NCBI GenBank assembly: GCA_002937655.1
Contig: PTKH01000003.1
Location: 1-64,000 of the forward strand
Length of the DNA: 64,000 bases
Origin: Alphaproteobacteria bacterium MarineAlpha9_Bin3
GTDB lineage: Bacteria > Pseudomonadota > Alphaproteobacteria > TMED109
Direction: 5' to 3'
Part shown: one piece after another, positions 35,168 through 47,541 of the stretch
Numbering within the stretch: position 1 is the first letter of the stretch
Layout: each line of letters begins with the position of its first letter
Notes under the pieces: model-generated
What the model was told of the DNA's origin: nothing
What the model saw: only the letters and a program-made list of their open reading frames with translations
Database searches by the model: none
Made by a program: the position numbers and the translations under genes

Positions 35168-36699
35168 TACTTTATTCCCAGCTTTTCATGCAAACCAATC
35201 CGTTGAAGTTTGCCAGTAGCACCTTTAGGTATCTCATCTATAATTAGAATTTTTCTTGGTATTTTAAATTGTGTTAATCTTTGTTTGCAATAGTCTTTTA
35301 TTTGATTTTCATTTATATCTTCTTTTTCCTTTAGAACTACTGCTGCATAGAGATCTTCTCCTAATTTTTCATGAGGAACAGAAAAAGCAACTGCTTGTTG
35401 AATACTTTTGTGTTCTAGTAATATTTCATCAATTTCCTTAGGGCTAATTTTTTCTCCACCTCTATTAATTATTTCTTTTAATCTACCTGTAATTTTTAAA
35501 TACCCATCTTCATCAAATATACCTTCATCTCCAGTTAAGAACCATCCATCTATAAAGCTTTCTGAATTAGCTTTAGGGTTATTGATATAACCAGTAGTAA
35601 TATTTTCGCCCTTAATAATTATTTGTCCTGTAATATTTCTATTATTCTTTATATTTATCAATATCTCATTATCGCGAAGTAATGCTACTTCCGGTCCCGC
35701 AGCTAGGCCGACAGATCCAGCTTTTCTTTTAGCTGGAGGCAGTGGATTAGAGGTCATTTGATGCGTAGCTTCTGTCATACCATAAGATTCTATTACGCAT
35801 GTATTAAAAGCATTTTCTAAATTTTTCATAACTATACTTGGTAGGGATGCTGATGAGGATCTAATAAATTTTAGTTGGTTATTTTTAATAATTTCTTTAT
35901 TGCGAGGTGCTCTAGCTAGTATGGCTTGATGCATTGTAGGCACAGCAGTATACCAAGTAGGTTTAAATTCATCTAACCATCTAAAGAATTTTAATGCATC
36001 AAAACCAGGTGGAGTGATTATTGTGCCAGATTTATATATAGGCGCTAATATTGCAGCTATTAAACCATGAATATGAAACATTGGCATAATATTTAGACAT
36101 TTATCATCTTTTTTTAAATTTAGTGTGTTAGAAATATTTTTTGCGGAAGATAGTAAATTTTTTTGCGAAAGTGGAACCATTTTAGGTCGAGAGGTAGTTC
36201 CAGATGTATGGAGAATCATTGCGATATCATTTGTTGTTGTTTCCGGTAAATATTTATATTTATTTTTAACATAATCTATATCTAATTTAATATTTTCTGA
36301 TGTAGTTTCTCGTTTTAGATTAATAACCTTTATACCCAGTTCATTAGCTGCATCCTTGGCATCAATAGATTTATTTTCTTCAATAATAACAGCTTTAACT
36401 TTTAAATCATCATAGTAAAATTTAAATTCTTCTTTTGTATATGAAGGGTTTAATGGACAAGAAGTATAGTTTGCTGCAATAGCTACAAATGTACAAGCCA
36501 TGGATGCTCCATTTCCTAAGACTATGGCTATTTTATCTTCTTTTTTAATTTTTAGAGAGGATAATTTAAAATATGTATCCTTGATGTAACTTAAGAGTTC
36601 CCCATAAGTTATATCTCTTTCATCTGGAGATTGAATAAAAACATTATTTTTATCAATCGAGAGAATTAAATTGTTTAAGGTGTTTTTAGTTTCCGTCAT
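35167..36699 (-). CDS. AMP-binding acyl-CoA synthetase
   Basis: MILHTSGTTSRPKMVPLSQKNL, YGMTEATHQM, GWFLTGDEGIFDEDGYLKITGRLKEIINRGGEKISP. Confidence 0.92.
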   Translation of the reverse strand: MTETKNTLNNLILSIDKNNVFIQSPDERDITYGELLSYIKDTYFKLSSLKIKKEDKIAIVLGNGASMACTFVAIAANYTSCPLNPSYTKEEFKFYYDDLKVKAVIIEENKSIDAKDAANELGIKVINLKRETTSENIKLDIDYVKNKYKYLPETTTNDIAMILHTSGTTSRPKMVPLSQKNLLSSAKNISNTLNLKKDDKCLNIMPMFHIHGLIAAILAPIYKSGTIITPPGFDALKFFRWLDEFKPTWYTAVPTMHQAILARAPRNKEIIKNNQLKFIRSSSASLPSIVMKNLENAFNTCVIESYGMTEATHQMTSNPLPPAKRKAGSVGLAAGPEVALLRDNEILINIKNNRNITGQIIIKGENITTGYINNPKANSESFIDGWFLTGDEGIFDEDGYLKITGRLKEIINRGGEKISPKEIDEILLEHKSIQQAVAFSVPHEKLGEDLYAAVVLKEKEDINENQIKDYCKQRLTQFKIPRKILIIDEIPKGATGKLQRIGLHEKLGIK

Positions 36700-36760
36700 G
36701 TTTTACAAATATCACTTAATAATTTATTATTATATAATATATCAAGTTAAAGGAAATTCA

Positions 36761-38125
36761 ATGTTAAAAGATAACGTTTTAGAAGAGTTAAATTTAGAAG
36801 AAAATAAAGTAGATGAAATGCCAAATGATTTATCATCTTATTGGATGCCATTTACTACTAATAGACGTTTTAAGAAAAATCCTAGGTTTTTAGTATCCGC
36901 AAAAGATATGTATTATAAAACTAATGATAATAAAAGTATTCTAGATGGTGTAGCCGGTTTATGGTGTGTTAATGCAGGTCACTGTAGACCTAGAATTGTG
37001 AAAGCTGTCCAAGACCAAGTAGCTGAAATGGATTATGCTACAGCCTTTAATATGGGACATCCTAAAGCATTTACTTTAGCTTCTAGATTAGCAGGTATAT
37101 TACCGAAAGATATTGATAACATTTTTTATACCAATTCCGGATCAGAAGCAGTAGATACTGCCTTGAAAATCGCTTTGGCATATCATAACGCTAATGGGGA
37201 TTCGAGAAGAACTAGATTAATAGGAAGATCTAGAGGTTACCATGGCGTGGGGTTTGGAGGTATGTCCGTAGGTGGAATGGTTGCAAATAGGAAACAATTT
37301 TCAAATCATTTGCCAGGTGTTGACCATATGCAAGATACTCATATTCCTGAGTTAAATGCTTTTTCAAAAGGACAACCAGAACACGGAGCTGACAGAGCTA
37401 ATTCACTTAAAGATTTAATAAACTTACATGATGCATCTACTATTGCTGCAGTAATCATTGAGCCTGTAGCATGTTCAACAGGAGTTTTAGTTCCACCAAT
37501 TGGCTATCTTGAGGAAATAAGAGAGATATGTACTAAAAATGGAATATTGTTGATTTTTGATGAAGTAATTTGTGGGTTTGGTAGACTAGGTACTCCTTTC
37601 GCTGGAGATAAATTTAACGTAATACCTGATATAATGACACTTGCGAAGGGTATTACTAATGCAACAGTACCTATGGGTGCTGTTGCAACTCACAAAAAGA
37701 TATATGAAGGTTTAATGCATGGACCTGAACATGTAGTAGAATTATTTCATGGTTATACTTATTCTGGCCATTCATTAGCATGTGCTGCTGCGTTAGCTAC
37801 TCTAGAAGAATATGAATCAGAAAAATTATTTGATAGAGCTAATAGTTTAGAAGACTATTTTGGAGAGCAGGCCCATACGTTAAAGGATTTGGATAATGTT
37901 GTTGATATAAGAACTATTGGTTTAGTAGCAGGAATAGAGTTAAAGACTAGAGAAGATGGGTTAGGAAAAAGAGTGTATGATGTTTTTGATAATTGCTTTG
38001 AAAATAATCTCTTAACAAGGTTTACAGGAGAAACTATTGCTATATCCCCGCCTTTAATAGTAAGTAAAGAACAAATAAATACAATTTTTGAAACTATTAG
38101 ATCTGCTATATTAGAAGTTAAATAA
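36761..38125 (+). CDS. Class III aminotransferase, probable omega-amino acid (beta-alanine):pyruvate transaminase
   Basis: LDGVAGLWCVNAGHCRP, IFYTNSGSEAVDTALKIA, LIFDEVICGFGRLG, PLP-lysine region TLAKGITNATVPMGAV; start at ATG 36761. Confidence 0.88.
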   Translation: MLKDNVLEELNLEENKVDEMPNDLSSYWMPFTTNRRFKKNPRFLVSAKDMYYKTNDNKSILDGVAGLWCVNAGHCRPRIVKAVQDQVAEMDYATAFNMGHPKAFTLASRLAGILPKDIDNIFYTNSGSEAVDTALKIALAYHNANGDSRRTRLIGRSRGYHGVGFGGMSVGGMVANRKQFSNHLPGVDHMQDTHIPELNAFSKGQPEHGADRANSLKDLINLHDASTIAAVIIEPVACSTGVLVPPIGYLEEIREICTKNGILLIFDEVICGFGRLGTPFAGDKFNVIPDIMTLAKGITNATVPMGAVATHKKIYEGLMHGPEHVVELFHGYTYSGHSLACAAALATLEEYESEKLFDRANSLEDYFGEQAHTLKDLDNVVDIRTIGLVAGIELKTREDGLGKRVYDVFDNCFENNLLTRFTGETIAISPPLIVSKEQINTIFETIRSAILEVK

Positions 38126-38144
38126 TATTTATTGGAGAATTATA

Positions 38145-38540
38145 ATGGCTACTGTTAAATTAATAGAACCAGAAAACGCTGAGGGTAGAGTTAAAGACAT
38201 ATATGATGATATAAGTAAAACTAGAGGTGGTGATAAGATAAATAATATATGGAAAGCTCTAGCTAATGATCCCGAACTATTAGATGCAACATGGAACAGA
38301 ATTAAGCAGGTTATGGCACCAGGTGCTTTAGACTCAATTACTAAAGAATTAATCTATATTGCTGTAAGTGTAGTAAATGGCTGTGAGTATTGTGTTCATT
38401 CTCATACAGCGGTGGCAAGAAAAAAAGGAATGACAGAAGAAATGAGAAGTGAATTACTTTCAGTAATAGCAATGGCTTCTCAGACTAATGCACTAGCAAA
38501 TGCATATCAAATTGAAGTTGATGATTCCTTTAAAAAATAA
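38145..38540 (+). CDS. Carboxymuconolactone decarboxylase/AhpD-like protein
   Basis: VSVVNGCEYCVHSHTAVARKKGMTEE (CxxC...H AhpD-type motif). Confidence 0.85.
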   Translation: MATVKLIEPENAEGRVKDIYDDISKTRGGDKINNIWKALANDPELLDATWNRIKQVMAPGALDSITKELIYIAVSVVNGCEYCVHSHTAVARKKGMTEEMRSELLSVIAMASQTNALANAYQIEVDDSFKK

Positions 38541-38541
38541 A

Positions 38542-39498
38542 TTACTGAAAGGCTTCACTTATTTTTTCACTGAGTAAAGTAAGTAATTTTTCAGTATCTT
38601 TAATTCTTGCACCCATAGTTAAAAAACCATGAATTTGTCCATTAAAATTAACTATTTCAGAACTATTTCCTGCTCGAATTAAAGCCTGCCCATAGGCAAT
38701 CCCTTCATCTTTTAAAGGATCGCAACCAGCTACCACAATTAAAGACTTTGGAAGACCTGAAAGGTTTTTATAAAGTATAGGAGCAGCTCTCCAATCCATT
38801 AATTGATTTTCATCTATATATTTTTCTTCAAACCAACTCATTAATTTTTTTGATAATATATATCCATCATATTTATCTTTTGAAGGATAATTTACACCCA
38901 TGTGAGTTGAGGGATATACTAAGGCCTGAAAACTTATTAATGGTCCAGAATTAATCTTTGAATTTATACAACATACCGTAGCTATATTTCCCCCAGCGCT
39001 ATCCCCACATAATGCGATTTTAGAGGAATCTATAGGTAATTTTAAAGGGTTCTTTTTTACCCAACTAATTGAGTTTATGGCGTCATTTATAGCAATTGGA
39101 AATCTAAATTCTGGTCCCATTCGATAATCAATTGCTATGACATCAAAATTACCTTGATTTGCTAATTGCCGGCAAACAACATCATGAGTGTCAAGATCAC
39201 CAATTACCCAACCTCCTCCATGAAAAAATATTGTTACAGGTAGTATATCATGTTTATTATTATTTATTCCTCGATAAAATCTTGCTTTGATATTATCATT
39301 TTCCACTGGTATTTCTAAATCTTTGATTTCTAATACATCTGGAGCAGAAGGGGATAAAGCATTTCTCATTGCAAGGTATGACTCTCTTGCATCTATATGA
39401 TTCATTTCATACATAGGTATTCTTTCTCCAGATTTTTCAGCTAATCTGATATCATTTATTATTTCTAAAGCATCTGGATGTAATTCTTTATCTTGCAT
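38542..39498 (-). CDS. Alpha/beta hydrolase (hormone-sensitive-lipase-like esterase)
   Basis: FFHGGGWVIGDLDTHD oxyanion motif, GDSAGGNIATV nucleophile elbow. Confidence 0.93.
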   Translation of the reverse strand: MQDKELHPDALEIINDIRLAEKSGERIPMYEMNHIDARESYLAMRNALSPSAPDVLEIKDLEIPVENDNIKARFYRGINNNKHDILPVTIFFHGGGWVIGDLDTHDVVCRQLANQGNFDVIAIDYRMGPEFRFPIAINDAINSISWVKKNPLKLPIDSSKIALCGDSAGGNIATVCCINSKINSGPLISFQALVYPSTHMGVNYPSKDKYDGYILSKKLMSWFEEKYIDENQLMDWRAAPILYKNLSGLPKSLIVVAGCDPLKDEGIAYGQALIRAGNSSEIVNFNGQIHGFLTMGARIKDTEKLLTLLSEKISEAFQ

Positions 39499-39508
39499 TC
39501 TTTTTCCC

Positions 39509-39940
39509 CTAAATAATTTTTATTATTTCTAAATCATAAGTATTGTTCTTTAATAACTTTGGCATGTACGCAGAGTATTCTATTTCTTTATCATTTATCC
39601 CTATTATGACCCAGCATAAATTACTATCATATATTGAGTCTATATCTTTTTTAGAGGGTTTAGAATTTAATAAACTATTAGGGTGACTATGATAATGTCC
39701 TAATACAGATAATTTTGTATTCCTATATTTTTTTATAGCATTAATTATATCTTTTGGGTGAATTTCGAATGCATTCTTTGGATTATTAGCTATATTATTA
39801 CTTTTTTTTATATCTACACATTGCATAGTATTATTTTCAATATAACCTATAATAAAGCCACAGCATTCATTTGGGTATTCATTTAAAGCATGCTGTTTAA
39901 TATTATTTTTTACTTTTTTAGATATGTTAATATTAATCAT
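39509..39940 (-). CDS. JAB1/MPN/Mov34 (JAMM) metalloprotease-like protein
   Basis: NECCGFIIGYIEN and HYHSHPNSLLNSKPSKKDID JAMM motif. Confidence 0.85.
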   Translation of the reverse strand: MININISKKVKNNIKQHALNEYPNECCGFIIGYIENNTMQCVDIKKSNNIANNPKNAFEIHPKDIINAIKKYRNTKLSVLGHYHSHPNSLLNSKPSKKDIDSIYDSNLCWVIIGINDKEIEYSAYMPKLLKNNTYDLEIIKII

Positions 39941-40230
39941 TCTTTTTTTATTAAAATAGAATTTAATTCTAAACCAGTATCTAAATTTAATATTTTAATA
40001 ATAAATTTATTCTCATCTTCAAATTTAATAATAATTTTACCATCATTAGTTGATACATTTTTCAATTCCATATTTGTAGGAGAAATTATTTCTATGGCTG
40101 AGTTTATTACTTTATCTTCATTGGGTTTTATTAATTTACTACCTCTTTGAATTATTGTAAAAACTAAAAATGAAGTACCTAATAATATTAAGACTCCCAT
40201 AAATATTACTAAAAATTTTAGACCTCTCAT
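39937..40230 (-). CDS. Small single-TM protein, DUF6476-like by context
   Basis: N-terminal TM FLVIFMGVLILLGTSFLVFTII; encoded divergently next to rluD; 4 nt overlap with JAMM gene. Confidence 0.5.
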   Translation of the reverse strand: MRGLKFLVIFMGVLILLGTSFLVFTIIQRGSKLIKPNEDKVINSAIEIISPTNMELKNVSTNDGKIIIKFEDENKFIIKILNLDTGLELNSILIKKE

Positions 40231-40288
40231 AATATTTCACCTATATTCTTTATTATTTAACTGTTTTTTATATACTTAAGCTTTTTTT

Positions 40289-41248
40289 ATGGATAATTCT
40301 ACTAAAGTAATTGAATTTTTAGTTTCAGATGAGGAACAAGGTATCCGTGTTGATAAAGCTTTTGTAATTCATAATAAAAAATTAAGTAGATCATATTTTA
40401 AAAAGCTTATTTTAAATGGTAATTTGTTAATAAATAATAAGAAAAATATAGACCCATCTTATAAGTTAATAAAAGGAAGTATTGTAAGAATAATTTTACC
40501 AGAGTTAGAGGATGATGTCCCTATTCCTGAAGATATTCCTTTGGAGATTTTGTATGAAGATGAATACTTATTAATTATAAATAAGAAAGAAGGAATGGTA
40601 GTACATCCAGCTCCAGGTAACTATAAAGGTACATTAGTTAATGCCTTATTATATCATTGTAAAGGAAGTTTATCAGGTATTGGAGGAGTAAAAAGGCCTG
40701 GAATAGTTCATAGATTAGATAAGGATACTTCAGGTTTAATGATGGTCGCAAAAAATGATGAAGCGCATAGATACTTGTCTAGAGAGATATCGCTTAAAAA
40801 TATAGAACGTAAATATAAAGCCATTGTTTGGGGTCAACCTAAACATAAAATAGGAGTGATAGAAACTAATATAGGTAGAAATCCCTATGATAGAAAAAAG
40901 ATGTCTGTTGTTACCAATGGGGGAAGAACTGCAATTACTGAATATAAAATTTTGGATGCTTATAATTTTTCTTCATTAATAGAATGTAGTTTACAAACTG
41001 GAAGAACTCATCAAATAAGAGTACATTTAGCAAGTATAGGGTTACCAATCATAGGAGACCAATTATACTCGAAAGGCCATACAATTTCTAATAAAATGCC
41101 AGATAAAATAAAGAATTTTTCAAGACAAGCCTTACATTCATACAGTTTGAAATTATTACATCCATTTTCTAAAAAAGAATTAGTATTTATGTCAGATTTA
41201 CCAGATGACATACAATCTCTTAAGGATTCAATTGAAGAATTTGTATAA
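40289..41248 (+). CDS. rluD: 23S rRNA pseudouridine synthase RluD-type
   Basis: S4-like N-terminus, RPGIVHRLDKDTSGLMMVAKN, LQTGRTHQIRVHLASIG. Confidence 0.93.
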   Translation: MDNSTKVIEFLVSDEEQGIRVDKAFVIHNKKLSRSYFKKLILNGNLLINNKKNIDPSYKLIKGSIVRIILPELEDDVPIPEDIPLEILYEDEYLLIINKKEGMVVHPAPGNYKGTLVNALLYHCKGSLSGIGGVKRPGIVHRLDKDTSGLMMVAKNDEAHRYLSREISLKNIERKYKAIVWGQPKHKIGVIETNIGRNPYDRKKMSVVTNGGRTAITEYKILDAYNFSSLIECSLQTGRTHQIRVHLASIGLPIIGDQLYSKGHTISNKMPDKIKNFSRQALHSYSLKLLHPFSKKELVFMSDLPDDIQSLKDSIEEFV

Positions 41249-41315
41249 ATTAACTTGATATTTTCAGTAAAATAACCAATTTATTAATTATTATATACTT
41301 TATAAGGACCCATAA

Positions 41316-43518
<2,203 letters not shown>

Positions 43519-44664
43519 TTATATTTTTTTAACTTCGTTACCTTTTAAAATATATGAACATTTATATTGTTTAGCTTCTTTTATGATATTTGCCTTTTTA
43601 TTATGGCTTACTATAGTAATCCATCCATTTTTTCTTAATTTAGGAAGGCTATTACTATCATGTTTATATGGAATGAGAATTCGTTTTTGCTCATCTTTAA
43701 AATGAGTAGCTCTTAAAAGTCCATCAAATAATATAGAAAGTCCCATTCCAGTTTCTTTTTTTCCGTTTAATTCAATATTATACTCTCCACCAAAACCTAA
43801 TTCTCTTTTAATATTAGAGGAAAAGATAGCAAATCCTATACCAGAATAATAATTAAAGCCTCTATTTTCAATTGGATCAATTGTAATATTTACATTGGGG
43901 TGAAGTTTTTTTATTTTAGCACATATTAAGGAGATCTCTTTAATGAGTTTTTTAGCTTTAGGAGGTAGCTTTATTTTATATAAATTATTTAATGCTCTTT
44001 CATTTTCTCCTGCCGCGTCAGCTATTCTTGAGAGTAATTTTCCACAATTAGGTATTTTTTCTATCCTACTAATATTTTTAACTTTTAAATATGATACAGC
44101 TGATTTAATTTCTTGTTCACTTAATTTAGCATTTTCTAGAATTAAATTTGTTAAATTAGGCATTGTAATATCTATAATTAAATTTGATAAGTTTATTTCT
44201 GCTAATGCTTGAATACCTGTTGAAATTACTTCAACTGCTCCAGAAATATTAGGAGCACCGTATAATTCAATTCCTGCTTGTTTAATCTGTCTTTCAGGGT
44301 GAAGTTGGGTACCTTTAGGGCGTAAAACATCGCCTATATACGATAATCTTAAAATTTGATCTTTTGCTAATAATTTTTTTGAAGCAATTCTAGCTATTTG
44401 CGGAGTTATATCATTTCTTATATACATAGGTTTATTTGAAATGGGGTCAATTACTCTAAATATATTTTGTTTATTTGTAGTATCTAAATATAAGGTATAA
44501 TTTTCTTCAAATTCAATCATGGGGGGACTAACTTTATCATATCCATTTAATTTAAATATATTCATTAAACTTTGAGATAAAAAAGTCTCTTGAAAAGATT
44601 TATCTTCTAGAAGATCATTAATTCCTCTAGGAAGCAATGCAGTTTTGATATCTTTATTTTTCAT
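43519..44664 (-). CDS. hisZ: ATP phosphoribosyltransferase regulatory subunit (HisZ-like)
   Basis: LLPRGINDLLEDKSFQE, class-II-aaRS-like YIRNDITPQIARIAS, GFNYYSGIGFAIFSS; adjacent to purA; start at ATG 44664. Confidence 0.85.
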   Translation of the reverse strand: MKNKDIKTALLPRGINDLLEDKSFQETFLSQSLMNIFKLNGYDKVSPPMIEFEENYTLYLDTTNKQNIFRVIDPISNKPMYIRNDITPQIARIASKKLLAKDQILRLSYIGDVLRPKGTQLHPERQIKQAGIELYGAPNISGAVEVISTGIQALAEINLSNLIIDITMPNLTNLILENAKLSEQEIKSAVSYLKVKNISRIEKIPNCGKLLSRIADAAGENERALNNLYKIKLPPKAKKLIKEISLICAKIKKLHPNVNITIDPIENRGFNYYSGIGFAIFSSNIKRELGFGGEYNIELNGKKETGMGLSILFDGLLRATHFKDEQKRILIPYKHDSNSLPKLRKNGWITIVSHNKKANIIKEAKQYKCSYILKGNEVKKI

Positions 44665-44701
44665 ATTATTATTATAATTTCCATTTATTAAGATATTAAG
44701 T

Positions 44702-46291
44702 CTAAATAATATTTTTTGCAAAATTAAGTGGTTTTACACTCTTTACTTGAGGAATATTATTTAATTCTTTTATTAGTTCAGAAGAAACTGCTTCATCAAT
44801 CTCAATCAATGCTATAGCATCGCCTCCAATTTTTGTTCTACCTAAATGAAATGTTGCAATATTAATTTTTGCATTTGATAAAATAGATCCAAGAGAGCCA
44901 ATAAACCCTGGCTTATCTTCATTTGTAATAAATAGCATATTAGGTCCTAGTTCTGCTTCAATTCTTGTATTCATAACTTCTACTATTCTTGGTTGATTTC
45001 CATATAATGTGCCTTTGACATTTCTTGTTCTTCTTTCTGTCTCCACAGTAAGGGTTACATCTGTTATGTAATCTCCTGTTTTTTCATGTTTAGAAGAACT
45101 TATATTCATATTTCTATTTTTGGCAATTACTGGAGCGTTTACTACATTTACGGCTTCCATACTGTGAGATAATAAACCAGCAACTAATACGCTAATTAGA
45201 GGCTCAGTATTTAATAATGCTGCTTGACCACCAAATTCTATTTTTATATTTTTAATACTCGTTTCTGTTATCTGACCAGAAAGTTTACCAATTTGTTCAC
45301 ATAATTTAATGTAAGGCTTAAGCTTTGGAGCATCTTCAGCAGAAATAGAAGGTATATTTAGCGCGTTTGTTATTGAACCATTCGTTAGATAATTAGACAT
45401 TTGTTCTGCAACTTGTATGGCTACATTCTCTTGAGCTTCTTCAGTAGAAGCACCTAAATGAGGTGTTACTACCATTTTTTCTAATCCAAATAAAACATTA
45501 TTTTTAGCTGGTTCTTCGCTAAATACATCAAATGCTGCACCACCAACTTTACCAGATTCTATTGCATTAGCAAGGTCTTCTTCATTTACTAATCCTCCTC
45601 GAGCACAATTAATAATTTTAACCCCTTCTTTCATTTTTTTTATTGATGAAGAATTTATTATTTCTTTTGTTGTTTTTGTTAAGGGGACATGAAGAGTAAT
45701 AAAATCAGAAACTTTTAAAAGTTCGTCAAGTTCTACTTTTTCAACTGCTATTTCTCTAGCTCTTTCTTCAGTCAAATAAGGATCATATACCTTTATATGC
45801 ATTTTTAAACCTCTAGCTCTATCTGCAACTATAGATCCTATATTTCCACATCCAATCATACCAAGTATTTTAGAATATACCTCAGTTCCTGTATATTTAG
45901 ATTTTTCCCATTTACCTTGGTGGGTAGAAGTATTTGCATTTGGAATATTTCTTGCAAGTGACAGCATAAGCGCAATAGTATGTTCTGCAGTGGTAATTGA
46001 ATTACCAAATGGTGTATTCATTACTATAGTACCATTTTCTGTAGCGGCCTCAATATTAACATTATCTACACCTATACCTGCTCTGCCTATTACTTTTAAA
46101 TTTGATGCATTTTTAAGTATTTCTTTTGTAACTTTTGTATTAGATCTAATAGCAAGGCCGTCATAATCATTTATAGTATTAGATAATTCTTCTGGAGATA
46201 AAGATGTATTAGTAGTTACTTCGATATTATTTTTTTTAAATATTTCTTCTGCTTTTCTACTTAATTTATCTGAAATTAAAACTTTAGCCAT
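44702..46291 (-). CDS. serA: D-3-phosphoglycerate dehydrogenase with C-terminal ACT domain
   Basis: GRAGIGVDNVNIEAATENGTIVMNTPFGN, LGMIGCGNIGSIVADRA, C-terminal ITNEDKPGFIGSLGSIL. Confidence 0.95.
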   Translation of the reverse strand: MAKVLISDKLSRKAEEIFKKNNIEVTTNTSLSPEELSNTINDYDGLAIRSNTKVTKEILKNASNLKVIGRAGIGVDNVNIEAATENGTIVMNTPFGNSITTAEHTIALMLSLARNIPNANTSTHQGKWEKSKYTGTEVYSKILGMIGCGNIGSIVADRARGLKMHIKVYDPYLTEERAREIAVEKVELDELLKVSDFITLHVPLTKTTKEIINSSSIKKMKEGVKIINCARGGLVNEEDLANAIESGKVGGAAFDVFSEEPAKNNVLFGLEKMVVTPHLGASTEEAQENVAIQVAEQMSNYLTNGSITNALNIPSISAEDAPKLKPYIKLCEQIGKLSGQITETSIKNIKIEFGGQAALLNTEPLISVLVAGLLSHSMEAVNVVNAPVIAKNRNMNISSSKHEKTGDYITDVTLTVETERRTRNVKGTLYGNQPRIVEVMNTRIEAELGPNMLFITNEDKPGFIGSLGSILSNAKINIATFHLGRTKIGGDAIALIEIDEAVSSELIKELNNIPQVKSVKPLNFAKNII

Positions 46292-46313
46292 ATGGTATCT
46301 CCATTTTAAAAAA

Positions 46314-47459
46314 TTATTTTTCTAAATATTCCCAAGCCCAATCTAGCCAAGGCAATAATAGTTCAATATTTGAGGTCTCTACTGTTCCACCACCCCAAAT
46401 TCTGATTCCTGGAGGAGCTGATGGGTAATGATTAATATCGTAAGCTGCTTTTTTATCTTCTAATAATGAAAAGAATTTTTTTAGAATATCTTTTTTCTTA
46501 TCTTTATCTAATTTTAAAAACCATGGATCTATTATTTTCAAACAAATAGAAGTAGATGATCTTATATCTTTATTTTGAGCTAAAAATTCTATCCAGTCAG
46601 TTTTAGTTTCCCATTTTTCAATTGTTTGTAAATTCGACAAACTTCTTTTTATCATTGAATTTGCACCTCCAATACTTTTTACCCATTGTAATGAATGGAT
46701 TGCATCTTCTATACAAAGCATAGAAGGGGTGTTAATAGTACTTCCATTAAAAATTTTTCTTTGAAAAACACCTTTGTTAGCAAGTCTAAATAATTTAGGA
46801 ATAGGCCAAGAAGGTATAAAATTTTCCAAACGTTCTACAGCTCTCGGAGAAAGAACAAGTATACCGTGTTGAGCTTCTCCTCCTAAAACTTTTTGCCAAG
46901 AAAAAGTAGTAGCGTCTAGTTTATCCCATGGAAGATCCATTGCAAGAACTGCAGATGTTGCGTCACATAAAGTTAAACCAGATCTATTACTATCAATCCA
47001 GTCGCCGTTTGGAACTTTTACTCCTGCAGTAGTTCCATTCCAGGTAAAAATAACATCTCTATTAAAATCAACTGCATCTAAGTCAGGTAAGAAACCATAA
47101 TCTGCTTCAATTAATTTTGTATCTTTAATTTTTAACTGATCAATCACATCTGTCACCCAATCTCTACCGAAAGAATCCCATGCTAATATATTCACCCCGT
47201 TTTTTCCAAGTAATGTCCACATTGCCATTTCAAATGCTCCGGTATCAGATCCACCAATAATGGCAACGTGATAATTTTCTGGAATATTTAAAATGGATTT
47301 TGTCATTTCAATTAATTTTTGAATTCTTTTAACACTTACAGGGGCTCTATGCGATCTTCCGAGTAAGGCTCCATTAAGGAAAGAAGATTCCCAATTAGGA
47401 ATCTTTGCGCATGGGCCTGAAGAGAATTTAGGATTATCGGGTAATTTTAGGGAATTCAT
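46314..47459 (-). CDS. serC: Phosphoserine aminotransferase (alphaproteobacterial-type)
   Basis: NPKFSSGPCAKIPNW, LGRSHRAPVSVKRIQ, TFSWQKVLGGEAQHG. Confidence 0.94.
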   Translation of the reverse strand: MNSLKLPDNPKFSSGPCAKIPNWESSFLNGALLGRSHRAPVSVKRIQKLIEMTKSILNIPENYHVAIIGGSDTGAFEMAMWTLLGKNGVNILAWDSFGRDWVTDVIDQLKIKDTKLIEADYGFLPDLDAVDFNRDVIFTWNGTTAGVKVPNGDWIDSNRSGLTLCDATSAVLAMDLPWDKLDATTFSWQKVLGGEAQHGILVLSPRAVERLENFIPSWPIPKLFRLANKGVFQRKIFNGSTINTPSMLCIEDAIHSLQWVKSIGGANSMIKRSLSNLQTIEKWETKTDWIEFLAQNKDIRSSTSICLKIIDPWFLKLDKDKKKDILKKFFSLLEDKKAAYDINHYPSAPPGIRIWGGGTVETSNIELLLPWLDWAWEYLEK

Positions 47460-47541
47460 ATTATATATCCATTTATTAGAATTAATTTATAAGCAATGTA
47501 TTATGGTGTAACTAGTTGTCAATCTTAATATTTTTATTTTT

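Noticed and set aside
47460-47541. Possible serC-type leader RNA motif upstream of serC
   Set aside because: The gap is only 82 nt, contains a plausible promoter (TTGACA then TACATT) and shows no obvious stem structure.
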